Shown here piece by piece: positions 56,681 through 64,000 of a stretch of 64,000 bases of DNA. The notes under the pieces are model-generated. The model did not search any database. It saw nothing but the letters and a program-made list of their open reading frames with translations, and was not told the DNA's origin. Within the stretch, counting starts at the first letter, position 1; each line of letters starts with the position of its first letter. Origin of the DNA: an uncultured Arthrobacter sp. (GTDB taxonomy: Bacteria > Actinomycetota > Actinomycetes > Actinomycetales > Micrococcaceae); contig NZ_CANLXP010000008.1 in the NCBI RefSeq assembly GCF_947495145.1, forward strand, positions 101,304 through 165,303. Reading direction: 5' to 3'. The translations under genes were made by a program, and so were the position numbers.

Positions 56681-57454
56681 ATGGGACCCTTTAATCCCGC
56701 GGGAAAATTTGCGAGCGGAGCAGTATTCGATCGCGACGGTCGGCCGAAACCGGGTATTCAACGCGCGGTGGAACGTGCCATCGACATTCAGCGGCCGTTG
56801 GTTCTCGCTAACCTGCGCAGGCTGCGCAAGAAAGACCCGTCCGCCACCGCCGCCGAGTTGAACGCGAAGCTGGAGCGGGACTATCTCGTTGCAATTACAA
56901 CGGCCGGCGCTGCGGTGGGTGGCACCGCCGTCGTACCTGCAATCGGCACAGTTGTTTCGCTGGGCCTCTCGGCCGCTGCCACGATCGGTTTCCTGGAAGC
57001 CACGGCGCTCTATGCGCAGTCAGTAGCGGAGCTTCACGGCATTTCCACCGAAGACCCCGAACGGACACGCACCCTGGTCATGGCCATCCTCATGGGAGAT
57101 GAAGGCTCGGCGCTGATCCAGGCAACCATCGGCTCCTCGGCGGGGGGCGTGACCCGTCACTGGGGCAACGTGGTTGGAGGATCGATGTCCTCGTCAGCAG
57201 TGCGCGGCATCGGTGCCAGCATCCGGAAGCGTTTCCTGAAGCGCATGCTCGCCCGGCAGGGCGGCGCGCTGCTCGGACGGGCGCTGCCGTTTGGAGTGGG
57301 TGCAGCCGTCGGCGGTGTAGCCAACCACAAGATGGGGCGCACGGTCATCGACGCCACCCGGGAAGCTTTCGGTCCGCCACCCACGGTCATCCCCGGCGAA
57401 CTCCTCACCGAACTTGAGAAGCTCCCGGCACCGGAGAGCGACGGAAAGATCTGA
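56681..57454 (+). CDS. EcsC-like membrane-associated protein of unknown function
   Basis: This is a 257-residue protein from ATG 56681 (GGAAGGA upstream). The N-terminal 70 residues are basic and helical. A hydrophobic Gly/Ala-rich hairpin at about 72-110 (TAGAAVGGTAVVPAIGTVVSLGLSA) and the later GVGAAVGGVANHKMG near 205-220 resemble EcsC-type proteins. No catalytic motif is seen. It converges on the DUF445 gene with only three bases between stops. Confidence 0.65.
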   Translation: MGPFNPAGKFASGAVFDRDGRPKPGIQRAVERAIDIQRPLVLANLRRLRKKDPSATAAELNAKLERDYLVAITTAGAAVGGTAVVPAIGTVVSLGLSAAATIGFLEATALYAQSVAELHGISTEDPERTRTLVMAILMGDEGSALIQATIGSSAGGVTRHWGNVVGGSMSSSAVRGIGASIRKRFLKRMLARQGGALLGRALPFGVGAAVGGVANHKMGRTVIDATREAFGPPPTVIPGELLTELEKLPAPESDGKI

Positions 57455-57457
57455 GAA

Positions 57458-58711
57458 TCAACCGAACAGTGCGTGCGCCAGCGCGAAGATTGCCAAGCCT
57501 GCCAGCGAGCCGACCACAGTGCCGTTGATCCGGATGAACTGAAGGTCCTTGCCCACCTGGAGTTCGATCTTCCGCGACGTTTCCTCGGCGTCCCAGCGCT
57601 CAACCGTCTCGGAGATGATGCCGGCAATGTCACTGCGGTAGGTCCGAACCAGGTAACCGGCGCCGTCGGAAACCCACCGGTTGATTTTCCCGGCGAGGTC
57701 CTCGTCGGTGGTAAGGCGCCGCCCGAAGTCCCGCACGGCAGCCTTGAAGTTGCGGGTCAGCTCGCTGTCCGGGTCGTTGACCGCCTCCAGCAGTGCTGTC
57801 TTGACGGTGGACCAGGCGCGCGCCGCGACGTCGTGAACGCGCGGGTCATCCAGAATGCCGGCCTTGATCTCCTCAGCCTTGGCAATGATCACCGGATCAT
57901 GCTGCAGGTCCTGCGCGAGGTCCTTGAGGTACTTGTCGATGGAAAGCCGGACGTCGTGCTGGGGATCCGCCTGGACCGCGCGCACAAACTTGAGGAACTC
58001 AACATAAACCTTGTCTCCCACGAGTCCGTCCACGAAGTGGGGAACCCAGGTGGGGGAGCGCTGGGACACGACGCGGGAGACGACGTCGTAATTGGTGTCC
58101 ACCCACTCGGCCGCACGGTCCACCAGCAGGTCCACGAGGCGGTGGTGATGGCCCTCCTCGAAGATGCGGGCGGCCATGCGACCAACCGGCGGGCCCCACG
58201 GAGGGTCAACCACGTGCTTGCGCACCATTGATTCGATGACCTTCTGGACGGCGTCGTCATCGAGTACCGTGAAGGCGCCGCGGATCAGGGCGGCGCCCTC
58301 CACTGCAACCCGGTCGGCGCCCTCGGGGCGGGCGAGCCAGGAGCCCGCGCGCTGTGCGAGGCCGAGGGAGGACAGCTTCTGCTGCACTACGGACTCCGAG
58401 AGGAAGTTCTCCTCGACGAACTGCCCGAGCGACGTGCCGATCTGATCCTTCTTGCGGGGAATGATCGCCGTATGGGGAATCTTCAGACCCATCGGGTACT
58501 TGAACAGGGCCGTCACCGCGAACCAGTCCGCCAGTGCACCCACCATTCCGCCCTCTGCGGCTGCACGCACATACTGCAGCCACGGATACTGGTCCTGCAG
58601 CGCGAACGCAACCAGGAAGATCACCGCCATGAGGGCAAGCAGGCCCGTAGCAACGGTCTTCATCCGCCTCAGACCCGCCGCGCGCTCCGTATCGGTCAAC
58701 GCAATGCTCAC
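57458..58711 (-). CDS. DUF445 domain-containing membrane protein
   Basis: This is a 417-residue protein spanning the whole DUF445 domain. One membrane helix lies at about 20-40, followed by GGMVGALADWFAVTALFKYPMG (the DUF445 signature, about residues 54-75), a long helical soluble region and a C-terminal helix VVGSLAGLAIFALAHALFG. The function is unknown; homologues are widespread envelope proteins. It is monocistronic and divergent from the GDPD gene across 86 bases. Confidence 0.88.
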   Translation of the reverse strand: MSIALTDTERAAGLRRMKTVATGLLALMAVIFLVAFALQDQYPWLQYVRAAAEGGMVGALADWFAVTALFKYPMGLKIPHTAIIPRKKDQIGTSLGQFVEENFLSESVVQQKLSSLGLAQRAGSWLARPEGADRVAVEGAALIRGAFTVLDDDAVQKVIESMVRKHVVDPPWGPPVGRMAARIFEEGHHHRLVDLLVDRAAEWVDTNYDVVSRVVSQRSPTWVPHFVDGLVGDKVYVEFLKFVRAVQADPQHDVRLSIDKYLKDLAQDLQHDPVIIAKAEEIKAGILDDPRVHDVAARAWSTVKTALLEAVNDPDSELTRNFKAAVRDFGRRLTTDEDLAGKINRWVSDGAGYLVRTYRSDIAGIISETVERWDAEETSRKIELQVGKDLQFIRINGTVVGSLAGLAIFALAHALFG

Positions 58712-58797
58712 TTAGTCCTCCGCATCGATGCTGAATTTCCCATCTAACCAGCCGTCCCTTAGGACAGTCACCCCGCCGATTCGCTAGCGTAAGGCCT

Positions 58798-59691
58798 GTG
58801 GCAGAACAACAAGCGGTGAAGCACGTGGTTTTCGCACATCGCGGCGCAAGCGGGCAGTACGCCGAACACACGCGCGCCGCCTTTCTGCAGGCGCTCGCCG
58901 AGGGAACAGACGGCGTCGAATGCGATGTCCACCTCACCGAAGATCTTGAACTGGTGTGCATTCATGACACCACACTCGACCGCACCTCCAGTGGAACGGG
59001 CGATGTGGGAGACCACACGATGCGTCAGTTGCGCGAGCTGGACTTCGCGTCGTGGAAGGGAGCCAATATCCCGCCCGAGTATGGCGGTGTGGCCGACCAG
59101 CTCCTGACCCTCGAGGACCTGGTGGATCTGCTGCGCGCGGATGGGCGCCAACTGGAGCTGGCGATCGAGCTGAAGCACCCAAGCCCCTTCGGTCTCAAGC
59201 TGGAGGAAAAGCTCATAGCCTTCCTGATGCGGGAGGGCTACGATCCGGAGACCTCCCGCCTGGCCAACCTGCACATCAGCTTCATGAGTTTCAATCCTGA
59301 CTCGGTACGGCATCTCCTGGAGCGTGTCCCTGCCGACGTCGTCTGTCAGCTTGTGGCCGACGTCCAGCCCAAAGATGTGCGGGAGACACTCGGACCGCTC
59401 ACGGCCGCCGCCGTGATGAACCTGCTCCGGCGTGCGCTGCACGAGGGTGAGCGCATCATTGCAAGCGGAGCGGTGGGAATCGCGGGGCCGGGCATCAAAT
59501 ACGTGCGCGCACATCCCGAGCGGGTGAAACGATGGCTGGCTGCCGGGCTGCGGCTTCGGGTGTGGACGGTCGATAACGACGACGACGTCGACCTCCTTCG
59601 CGAGCTTGGCGTCCAGGAAATCACCACCAACCGGCCGGCGCAGGTTCTTCGGCGGCTGAACAGGGCCCCCGGACCAGACCAGTGTGATTGA
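58798..59691 (+). CDS. Glycerophosphodiester phosphodiesterase
   Basis: This is a 297-residue GDPD-family TIM barrel starting with GTG 58798. Catalytic residues are His14 and Arg15 in AHRGASG, metal ligands Glu41 and Asp43 in GVECDVHLT, and the second catalytic His56 in CIHDTTLDRT; the C-terminal VWTVDNDDDV supplies the Trp/Asn block. It hydrolyses glycerophosphodiesters to glycerol 3-phosphate and an alcohol. No signal peptide, so it is cytoplasmic. The GH15 gene starts eight bases later and may be co-transcribed. Confidence 0.9.
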   Translation: MAEQQAVKHVVFAHRGASGQYAEHTRAAFLQALAEGTDGVECDVHLTEDLELVCIHDTTLDRTSSGTGDVGDHTMRQLRELDFASWKGANIPPEYGGVADQLLTLEDLVDLLRADGRQLELAIELKHPSPFGLKLEEKLIAFLMREGYDPETSRLANLHISFMSFNPDSVRHLLERVPADVVCQLVADVQPKDVRETLGPLTAAAVMNLLRRALHEGERIIASGAVGIAGPGIKYVRAHPERVKRWLAAGLRLRVWTVDNDDDVDLLRELGVQEITTNRPAQVLRRLNRAPGPDQCD

Positions 59692-59699
59692 GTTAACGC

Positions 59700-61505
59700 A
59701 TGGCTATGCCGATTGAGGACTATGCGCTGATTTCCGATCTCCACACCGGCGCGCTCGTTTCCCGGGGAGGAAGCGTTGACTGGCTCTGTTACCCGCGGTT
59801 CGACTCGGCGTCTGTCTTCGCAGCCCTTTTGGGCAACGAGAACCACGGGCGGTGGCTGGTAGCCCCGGCCCACGCTGCCGGTATTGCGGACCTGGTGGAG
59901 TGGAAGTACATCGACTCAACATTCGTGTTGCAGTCCCGCTGGCGGACCGAGGCGGGCGAAGTCCTCGTGACCGACTACATGCCTATCCATGATCGCCGTG
60001 CCTCCCTGGCACGCCGTATCGAGGGCGTCAGCGGATCGGTGCCGATGCGCCAGGAACTCGTGGTGCGTTTTGGATACGGCGAAGTCCTGCCATGGGTGCG
60101 GCGCACCCACGAAGAGGGCGGACCGGGCATCCTGGCAATGGCCGGTCCTGACGCCCTGCTCCTCCGCGGCACCCACCTTCCGCGAGCTGCCGACCACCGC
60201 CACGCAGGCGAATTCACCGTCGAAGCCGGTGAGACTGTGGATCTTGAGCTGGTGTGGTACCCCTCGCATCGTCCGCAGCCCACACCACTGGACTTCGACA
60301 TCACGCTCAAGACAACCATCGACTACTGGCAGAACTGGGCGGAAAGCTGCGAGAAGCAGGGGGAGTACGACGAAATCGTCAAGCGCTCGCTCCTGGTGCT
60401 GCGTGCGCTGACACACGAAGATACCGGCGGCATCGTTGCGGCTCCCACGACCTCCCTGCCCGAGGCTTTCGGCGGCGAACGAAACTGGGATTACCGGTTC
60501 TGCTGGCTTCGTGATGCGGCCCTGACGCTTGAAGCCATGATGACCCACGGCTACGAGGATGAAGCTTCCGGGTGGCGGAACTGGCTCCTGCGCGCCGTCG
60601 CGGGCGATCCTGAAGATCTGCAGATCATGTACAGCGTCTCAGGGGAACGCAACCTGCCGGAAAAGGTTCTCGGCCACCTTCCCGGCTACGCCGACTCAGC
60701 CCCCGTCCGCGTGGGTAACGGGGCTGTGAGCCAGTACCAGGCCGACGTCGTCGGTGAAGTAATGGTGGCCCTGGAGAAGCTGCGTAAGCGCGGCGTGCAG
60801 GAAGACGAGTTTTCCTGGCCGCTGCAGCATGCGCTGCTGGGCTTCCTGGAGAAACACCTGAACGCCAAGGATCACGGCATCTGGGAGATGCGCGGCGAGC
60901 CCGCGTACTTCACCCATTCACGGGTGATGATGTGGGCTGCGTTCGATCGCGGCGCCCGCGCAGTCCGGGAGCATGGGCTCAAGGGTGAGGCGGACCGCTG
61001 GGAAGAGCTGCGCGATCAGCTCCGCACGGAGATCCTGGAGCAGGGGTTCGACCGCGAAACCAATTCCTTCACGCAGTTCTACGGAAGCGCGCTGGTGGAT
61101 GCGTCGTTGTTGCAGTTGCCGCAGGTCGGGTTCGTTGGCTATGACGATCCAATGATGCTCGGTACGGTGTCGCGGATGGAGGAACAGCTCCTCGATGCTC
61201 ACGGACTGCTGCTCCGATACCGCACCGAGTCTGCGATCGACGGTCTGGCGCCGGGGGAGCACCCGTTCCTCGCCTGCTCATTCTGGCTTGTCGAGCAGTA
61301 CGCGCACACCGGCCGCCTGGATGACGCCAGAAGCCTCATGGATCAGTTGGTCGGTTACGCCAATCAGCTGGGCCTGCTGTCCGAGGAGTACGACGCCGAG
61401 AACAACCGGATGGCCGGAAACTTCCCGCAGGCGTTCTCCCACCTTGCGCTGGTGCGGGCCGCCGACGCGATCCACGAGGCCCAGCAGGTCTCCCCCGCGC
61501 GTTGA
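59700..61505 (+). CDS. GH15-family glucoamylase/trehalase-like enzyme
   Basis: This is a 601-residue protein. An N-terminal beta-sandwich (ISDLHTGALVSRGGSVDWLCYPRFDS) is followed by an (alpha/alpha)6 barrel with GGERNWDYRFCWLRDAALTLEAM and ENNRMAGNFPQAFSH near the end. Bacterial members of this form are often acid trehalases or glucoamylase-like enzymes acting on alpha-glucosides. With the TreS-like enzyme elsewhere in the window, a role in trehalose or glucan turnover is possible. There is no signal peptide. A perfect 18-bp hairpin follows. Confidence 0.88.
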   Translation: MAMPIEDYALISDLHTGALVSRGGSVDWLCYPRFDSASVFAALLGNENHGRWLVAPAHAAGIADLVEWKYIDSTFVLQSRWRTEAGEVLVTDYMPIHDRRASLARRIEGVSGSVPMRQELVVRFGYGEVLPWVRRTHEEGGPGILAMAGPDALLLRGTHLPRAADHRHAGEFTVEAGETVDLELVWYPSHRPQPTPLDFDITLKTTIDYWQNWAESCEKQGEYDEIVKRSLLVLRALTHEDTGGIVAAPTTSLPEAFGGERNWDYRFCWLRDAALTLEAMMTHGYEDEASGWRNWLLRAVAGDPEDLQIMYSVSGERNLPEKVLGHLPGYADSAPVRVGNGAVSQYQADVVGEVMVALEKLRKRGVQEDEFSWPLQHALLGFLEKHLNAKDHGIWEMRGEPAYFTHSRVMMWAAFDRGARAVREHGLKGEADRWEELRDQLRTEILEQGFDRETNSFTQFYGSALVDASLLQLPQVGFVGYDDPMMLGTVSRMEEQLLDAHGLLLRYRTESAIDGLAPGEHPFLACSFWLVEQYAHTGRLDDARSLMDQLVGYANQLGLLSEEYDAENNRMAGNFPQAFSHLALVRAADAIHEAQQVSPAR

Positions 61506-61510
61506 GTTGG

Positions 61511-61552
61511 CAGGACACGCCCCTTATGGAAGCTCATAAGGGGCGTGTCCTG
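61511..61552. terminator. Perfect 18-bp hairpin after the GH15 gene
   Basis: Arms 61511-61528 and 61535-61552 are exact complements around GAAGCT. It serves the convergent GH15 and alcohol dehydrogenase genes. Its left arm resembles a sequence at 63900-63920 near the right edge. Confidence 0.8.
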
Positions 61553-61571
61553 ACGAATGAACGATGGGTGG

Positions 61572-62747
61572 TTAGGGCTTGAGTACCACCTTGATGCAAC
61601 CGTCCTGCTTCTTTTGGAAGGTTTCGTAAGCCGCCGGCCCCTCATCCAGAGAAACTTCGTGCGTCTTGAGGTCCATGACGCCCAAAGGATCCGAGGGGTC
61701 CTCCACGATGGGAAGCAGCTCGTCGGTCCATCGACGGACGTTGCACTGACCCATGCGCGTCTGAATCTGCTTGTCGAACATGGTCAGTAGCGGCATGGGG
61801 CTCGCGGTTCCGCCGTACACGCCGCTCAGGGACACTGTTCCGCCCCGCCGTACTGAGTCAATTGCAGCGTGAAGCACGCTGAGCCGGTCCACCCCGGCCG
61901 TTTCCATGGCCTTCCTGGCCAGCGCGTCGGGCAGTAGCCCGACGGCGTGCTGCGCGAAGGCCCCGACGGGGGAATGGTGCGCCTCCATGCCGACGGCGTC
62001 GACAACGGCGTCCGGTCCGCGGCCGCTGGTCATCTCGCGGAGGACATCGCCCACGTCCTTCGTGAAATCAATGGTCTCGATGCCATGGCGTTCGGCCATC
62101 GCGCGGCGCTCGGGCACAGGTTCAACGGCGATGACGCGCTGGCCAAGGTGCTTGCCGATCCTGCTCGCGAACTGCCCAACAGGGCCCAGGCCGAAGACGG
62201 CCAGCGTGCCGCCGCTGGGCACGTCCGCGTACTGGACACCCTGCCAGGCGGTGGGCAGGATGTCGGACAGGTAGAGATACCGCTCGTCGGGAAGTTCGGT
62301 TCCTACTTTGACCGGTCCGTAGTCGGCGTGCGGCACGCGCAGATATTCCGCCTGTCCGCCCGGGACCGAACCGTAGAGTTCGGAGAACCCGAACAGGGCG
62401 GCACCTGACCCCTGGTCATGGACCTGCGTCGTCTCACACTGCGACTGCAGCCCGCTATTGCACATCCAGCAGTGCCCGCAGGAGATATTGAAGGGGATGA
62501 CCACGCGGTCGCCGGGCTTGAGGTTGGTCACGCTGCTGCCGACGGCCTCCACGATTCCCATGGGCTCGTGCCCGAGGACGTCACCCTTGTGCATGTAGGG
62601 CCCCAACACCTCATACAGGTGGAGATCCGATCCGCAGATGGCTGTCGAGGTGATGCGGACAATGGCGTCGGACGGGTCCTCAATACGTGGATCCGGGACT
62701 TCCTCAACGCTCACGGACCGCTTTCCCTGCCAGGTAAGTGCCTTCAT
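61572..62747 (-). CDS. Zinc-dependent alcohol dehydrogenase (MDR; formaldehyde dehydrogenase-like)
   Basis: This is a 391-residue medium-chain dehydrogenase from ATG 62747 (GAGGAG upstream). The catalytic zinc site includes Cys38 (AICGSDLH) and His60-Glu61 (GHEPMG). The structural zinc site has Cys90, Cys93, Cys96 and Cys104. The NAD-binding motif is FGLGPVGQFA mid-protein. The layout matches glutathione-independent formaldehyde dehydrogenase-like enzymes of actinobacteria; the substrate alcohol or aldehyde is unknown. It is divergent from azlC across a short region holding a TAAG-N4-CTGA variant. Confidence 0.9.
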   Translation of the reverse strand: MKALTWQGKRSVSVEEVPDPRIEDPSDAIVRITSTAICGSDLHLYEVLGPYMHKGDVLGHEPMGIVEAVGSSVTNLKPGDRVVIPFNISCGHCWMCNSGLQSQCETTQVHDQGSGAALFGFSELYGSVPGGQAEYLRVPHADYGPVKVGTELPDERYLYLSDILPTAWQGVQYADVPSGGTLAVFGLGPVGQFASRIGKHLGQRVIAVEPVPERRAMAERHGIETIDFTKDVGDVLREMTSGRGPDAVVDAVGMEAHHSPVGAFAQHAVGLLPDALARKAMETAGVDRLSVLHAAIDSVRRGGTVSLSGVYGGTASPMPLLTMFDKQIQTRMGQCNVRRWTDELLPIVEDPSDPLGVMDLKTHEVSLDEGPAAYETFQKKQDGCIKVVLKP

Positions 62748-62779
62748 CGATACTCCTCGGTTCGTTAAGGATGAGCTGA

Positions 62780-62791
62780 TAAGTATGCTGA
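62780..62791. promoter_or_regulatory. Degenerate TAAG-N4-CTTA dyad (TAAG-N4-CTGA)
   Basis: TAAGTATGCTGA lies 32 bases upstream of the dehydrogenase start and overlaps the first possible azlC start, which favours a later azlC start. Confidence 0.3.
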
Positions 62792-63579
62792 CCTTCTTCA
62801 GTATTGCGGCCATGGCCCTCGAAGTGAAGCGCCCGCTGAATTCGGCATACGCTTGGCCGGTGGAGTTTTCGAGATCCCCGGCTGTGCGGGTTGGACTGTC
62901 GATTGCCGTGGCGACCGGCTTGTATGGCGTCTCTTTTGGAGCGCTTTCGGTGGCTTCCGGGCTCGATCTCCTGCAGACGATGGCCCTCAGCCTCCTGCTG
63001 TTCAGCGGGGGGTCCCAGTTCGCCTTCATCGGGGTGGTGGGCGGCGGCGGAACCGGAGCGGCGGCCATGTCGGCGGCCTCCCTGCTAGGTATCCGCAATG
63101 CTGTCTACGGGATGCAGATGAACGCGCTGCTCCGGCCGAGTGGTCTTCGCAAACTAGCGGCGGCACAGGTGACCATCGACGAGTCGACCGCTACCGCCAC
63201 GGGGCAGAGCGAGCGTCAGGAGCAGACACGGGGGTTCTGGGTGGCCGGGCTCGGTACATACGTTTTGTGGAATGCTTTCACGCTGGTCGGCGCACTGTTG
63301 GGCAATGCGCTAGGAGATCCGGCGCAGTGGGGGCTGGACGGAGCAGCCGTCGCCGCATTCCTGGGCCTATTATGGCCGCGGCTGAAGGCACGCGAACCGG
63401 CCGCGATCGCCGTCGTCTGCGCGCTCGTCACGCTCCTCGCGGTTCCGTTCGCTCCGCCCGGAGTGCCGATCCTGGTGGCCGCCGCCGTGGCAGCCCTGCT
63501 CGGCTGGTTCAGCTTCGGGCCCTCCCGGGAAGGTCTTGAACCCGACCTCGAGCCCTACCCCACGAAAGGACGGCCGTGA
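62785..63579 (+). CDS. AzlC-family branched-chain amino-acid exporter subunit
   Basis: This is a 264-residue membrane protein if read from ATG 62785; ATG 62812 is an alternative nine codons in. Neither has a good ribosome site. Family marks are GLYGVSFGALSVASGLDLLQTM, FSGGSQFAFIGVVGGGG, LLGIRNAVYGMQMNALL and the central ESTATAT segment, with about seven membrane helices. AzlC with AzlD exports branched-chain amino acids. Its stop overlaps the azlD GTG start by four bases. Confidence 0.88.
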   Translation: MLTFFSIAAMALEVKRPLNSAYAWPVEFSRSPAVRVGLSIAVATGLYGVSFGALSVASGLDLLQTMALSLLLFSGGSQFAFIGVVGGGGTGAAAMSAASLLGIRNAVYGMQMNALLRPSGLRKLAAAQVTIDESTATATGQSERQEQTRGFWVAGLGTYVLWNAFTLVGALLGNALGDPAQWGLDGAAVAAFLGLLWPRLKAREPAAIAVVCALVTLLAVPFAPPGVPILVAAAVAALLGWFSFGPSREGLEPDLEPYPTKGRP

Positions 63580-63887
63580 ATCTCTGGGGTTGGATCCTGA
63601 TCGCCTGCGCGGTCAGCTATGTCACGAAGCTCGCCGGCTACCTGGTTCCCGCGCGCCTCATGGAGAACCCGCGGACGACCCGCGTCGCCGGAACGCTGAC
63701 AATCGGGCTCCTGGCATCGCTGACCGCCGTCAATACCTTCTCCAGCGGTCAGTCGCTGGTGCTGGACGCGCGCCTTGCCGCCCTCGTGGCGGCCGCTGTG
63801 GCGCTGTTGCTCCGGGCGCCGTTCCTCGTCGTCGTACTGGTGGGGGCGGGTGCTGCGGCCCTGGCGCGACTGCTCGGCGCGTCCTGA
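63576..63887 (+). CDS. AzlD-family branched-chain amino-acid transport protein
   Basis: This is a 103-residue membrane protein with a GTG start at 63576 overlapping azlC. Three to four hydrophobic helices and the TKLAGYLVPARLMENPRTTRVAGTL region are typical of AzlD, the small partner of AzlC. Length is normal for the family. It ends ten bases before a sequence that looks like an insertion-element edge. Confidence 0.88.
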   Translation: MNLWGWILIACAVSYVTKLAGYLVPARLMENPRTTRVAGTLTIGLLASLTAVNTFSSGQSLVLDARLAALVAAAVALLLRAPFLVVVLVGAGAAALARLLGAS

Positions 63888-63896
63888 CCCCATGAG

Positions 63897-63958
63897 TTCG
63901 CAGGACACACCCCTTTTGAGCGCGGCAAAGTCATATGGTCGAAGCAACGCTCTGATTG
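63897..63958. other. Possible insertion-element terminus at the right edge
   Basis: GTTCGCAGGACACACCCCTTTTGAG resembles transposon end sequence and is related to the hairpin arm at 61511. It is followed by a short inverted repeat AACGCTC...GAGCGTT (from about 63945) and a start codon. The second end lies outside the window, so this is unproven. Confidence 0.3.
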
Positions 63959-64000
63959 ATGGAGCGTTTGATGGTCAAGTTGTTTCCTGTGAATGCGCGT
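63959..64000 (+). CDS. Unidentified partial ORF at right edge
   Basis: ATG 63959 opens a frame of 14 codons (MERLMVKLFPVNAR) to the window end; ATG 63971 is a second possible start. It is too short for family assignment. Position directly after a terminus-like sequence suggests a transposase. Confidence 0.3.
   Translation, partial: MERLMVKLFPVNAR

Overview
The window is high-GC bacterial DNA with densely packed genes, many 1-4 base ATGA/TGATG overlaps, Shine-Dalgarno sites, GTG starts and TAGGGT-type -10 boxes. The gene content (DUF222/HNH endonuclease, ANTAR regulator, Rv2629-like eRF1-fold protein, DUF3140, DUF3618, DUF6458, DUF445, DUF993, LacI-controlled sugar genes) points to an actinobacterium, most likely Arthrobacter or another member of Micrococcaceae. 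The genus is an inference from gene content only. Most of the window reads as chromosomal accessory sequence; no prophage, conjugative module or CRISPR array is visible.

Left part (1-19114): the 5' end of a sugar ABC permease behind a promoter flanked by two LacI-type operators; a hydrolase/flavin-reductase pair; an ArsR-SRPBCC pair with its operator; a DUF222 HNH protein; an NmrA-like oxidoreductase; an SGNH hydrolase; a GH13 trehalose-synthase-like enzyme coupled to an LLM flavin oxidoreductase; an SDR; a manganese catalase with a degraded N-terminus; a heme-oxygenase-like di-iron protein overlapping a GT2 glycosyltransferase; small membrane proteins; an S10 peptidase; and a DHA2 exporter.

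Defence/repair segment (19115-32106): tRNA-Ala(CGC), a RES/Xre-type toxin-antitoxin pair, a Nei/Fpg glycosylase preceded by a 58-codon remnant of an SRAP (HMCES/YedK) gene, a GAF-ANTAR regulator, an oxidoreductase, and a complete Wadjet type II anti-plasmid system (jetA, jetB, SMC-like jetC, Toprim-like jetD) closed by a perfect 22-bp terminator stem.

Middle (32107-45360): a three-gene envelope-stress operon (DUF3618, holin-X-like, LEA-like protein), a CDGSH protein, a secreted metalloprotease with three SLH repeats, an FMN alpha-hydroxyacid dehydrogenase divergent from its GntR regulator with two perfect operators between them, a MarR regulator, and a sugar locus. In the sugar locus a lacI-glycerate kinase unit is divergent from a Gfo/Idh/MocA, DUF993 and TIM-barrel operon driven from a promoter with a perfect LacI operator. 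Its substrate is unknown.

Right part (45361-64000): DinB, AlkB and MBL proteins; a phosphoribosyltransferase divergent from a small acidic protein, an Rv2629/Balon-like protein and a TPP enzyme; the fructose PTS operon (fruR-like regulator, fruK, fruA); small stress membrane proteins; DUF445; GDPD; a GH15 enzyme; a zinc alcohol dehydrogenase; an AzlCD pair; and a possible insertion-element edge at the right end.

The most interesting unexplained signal is a recurring dyad, TAAG-N4-CTTA. It occurs as perfect copies in front of stress-type genes at four separate loci (five copies), with weaker variants at several more. In three perfect copies it sits exactly five bases before a TAnnnT hexamer, as if it occupied the spacer of a shared promoter class.
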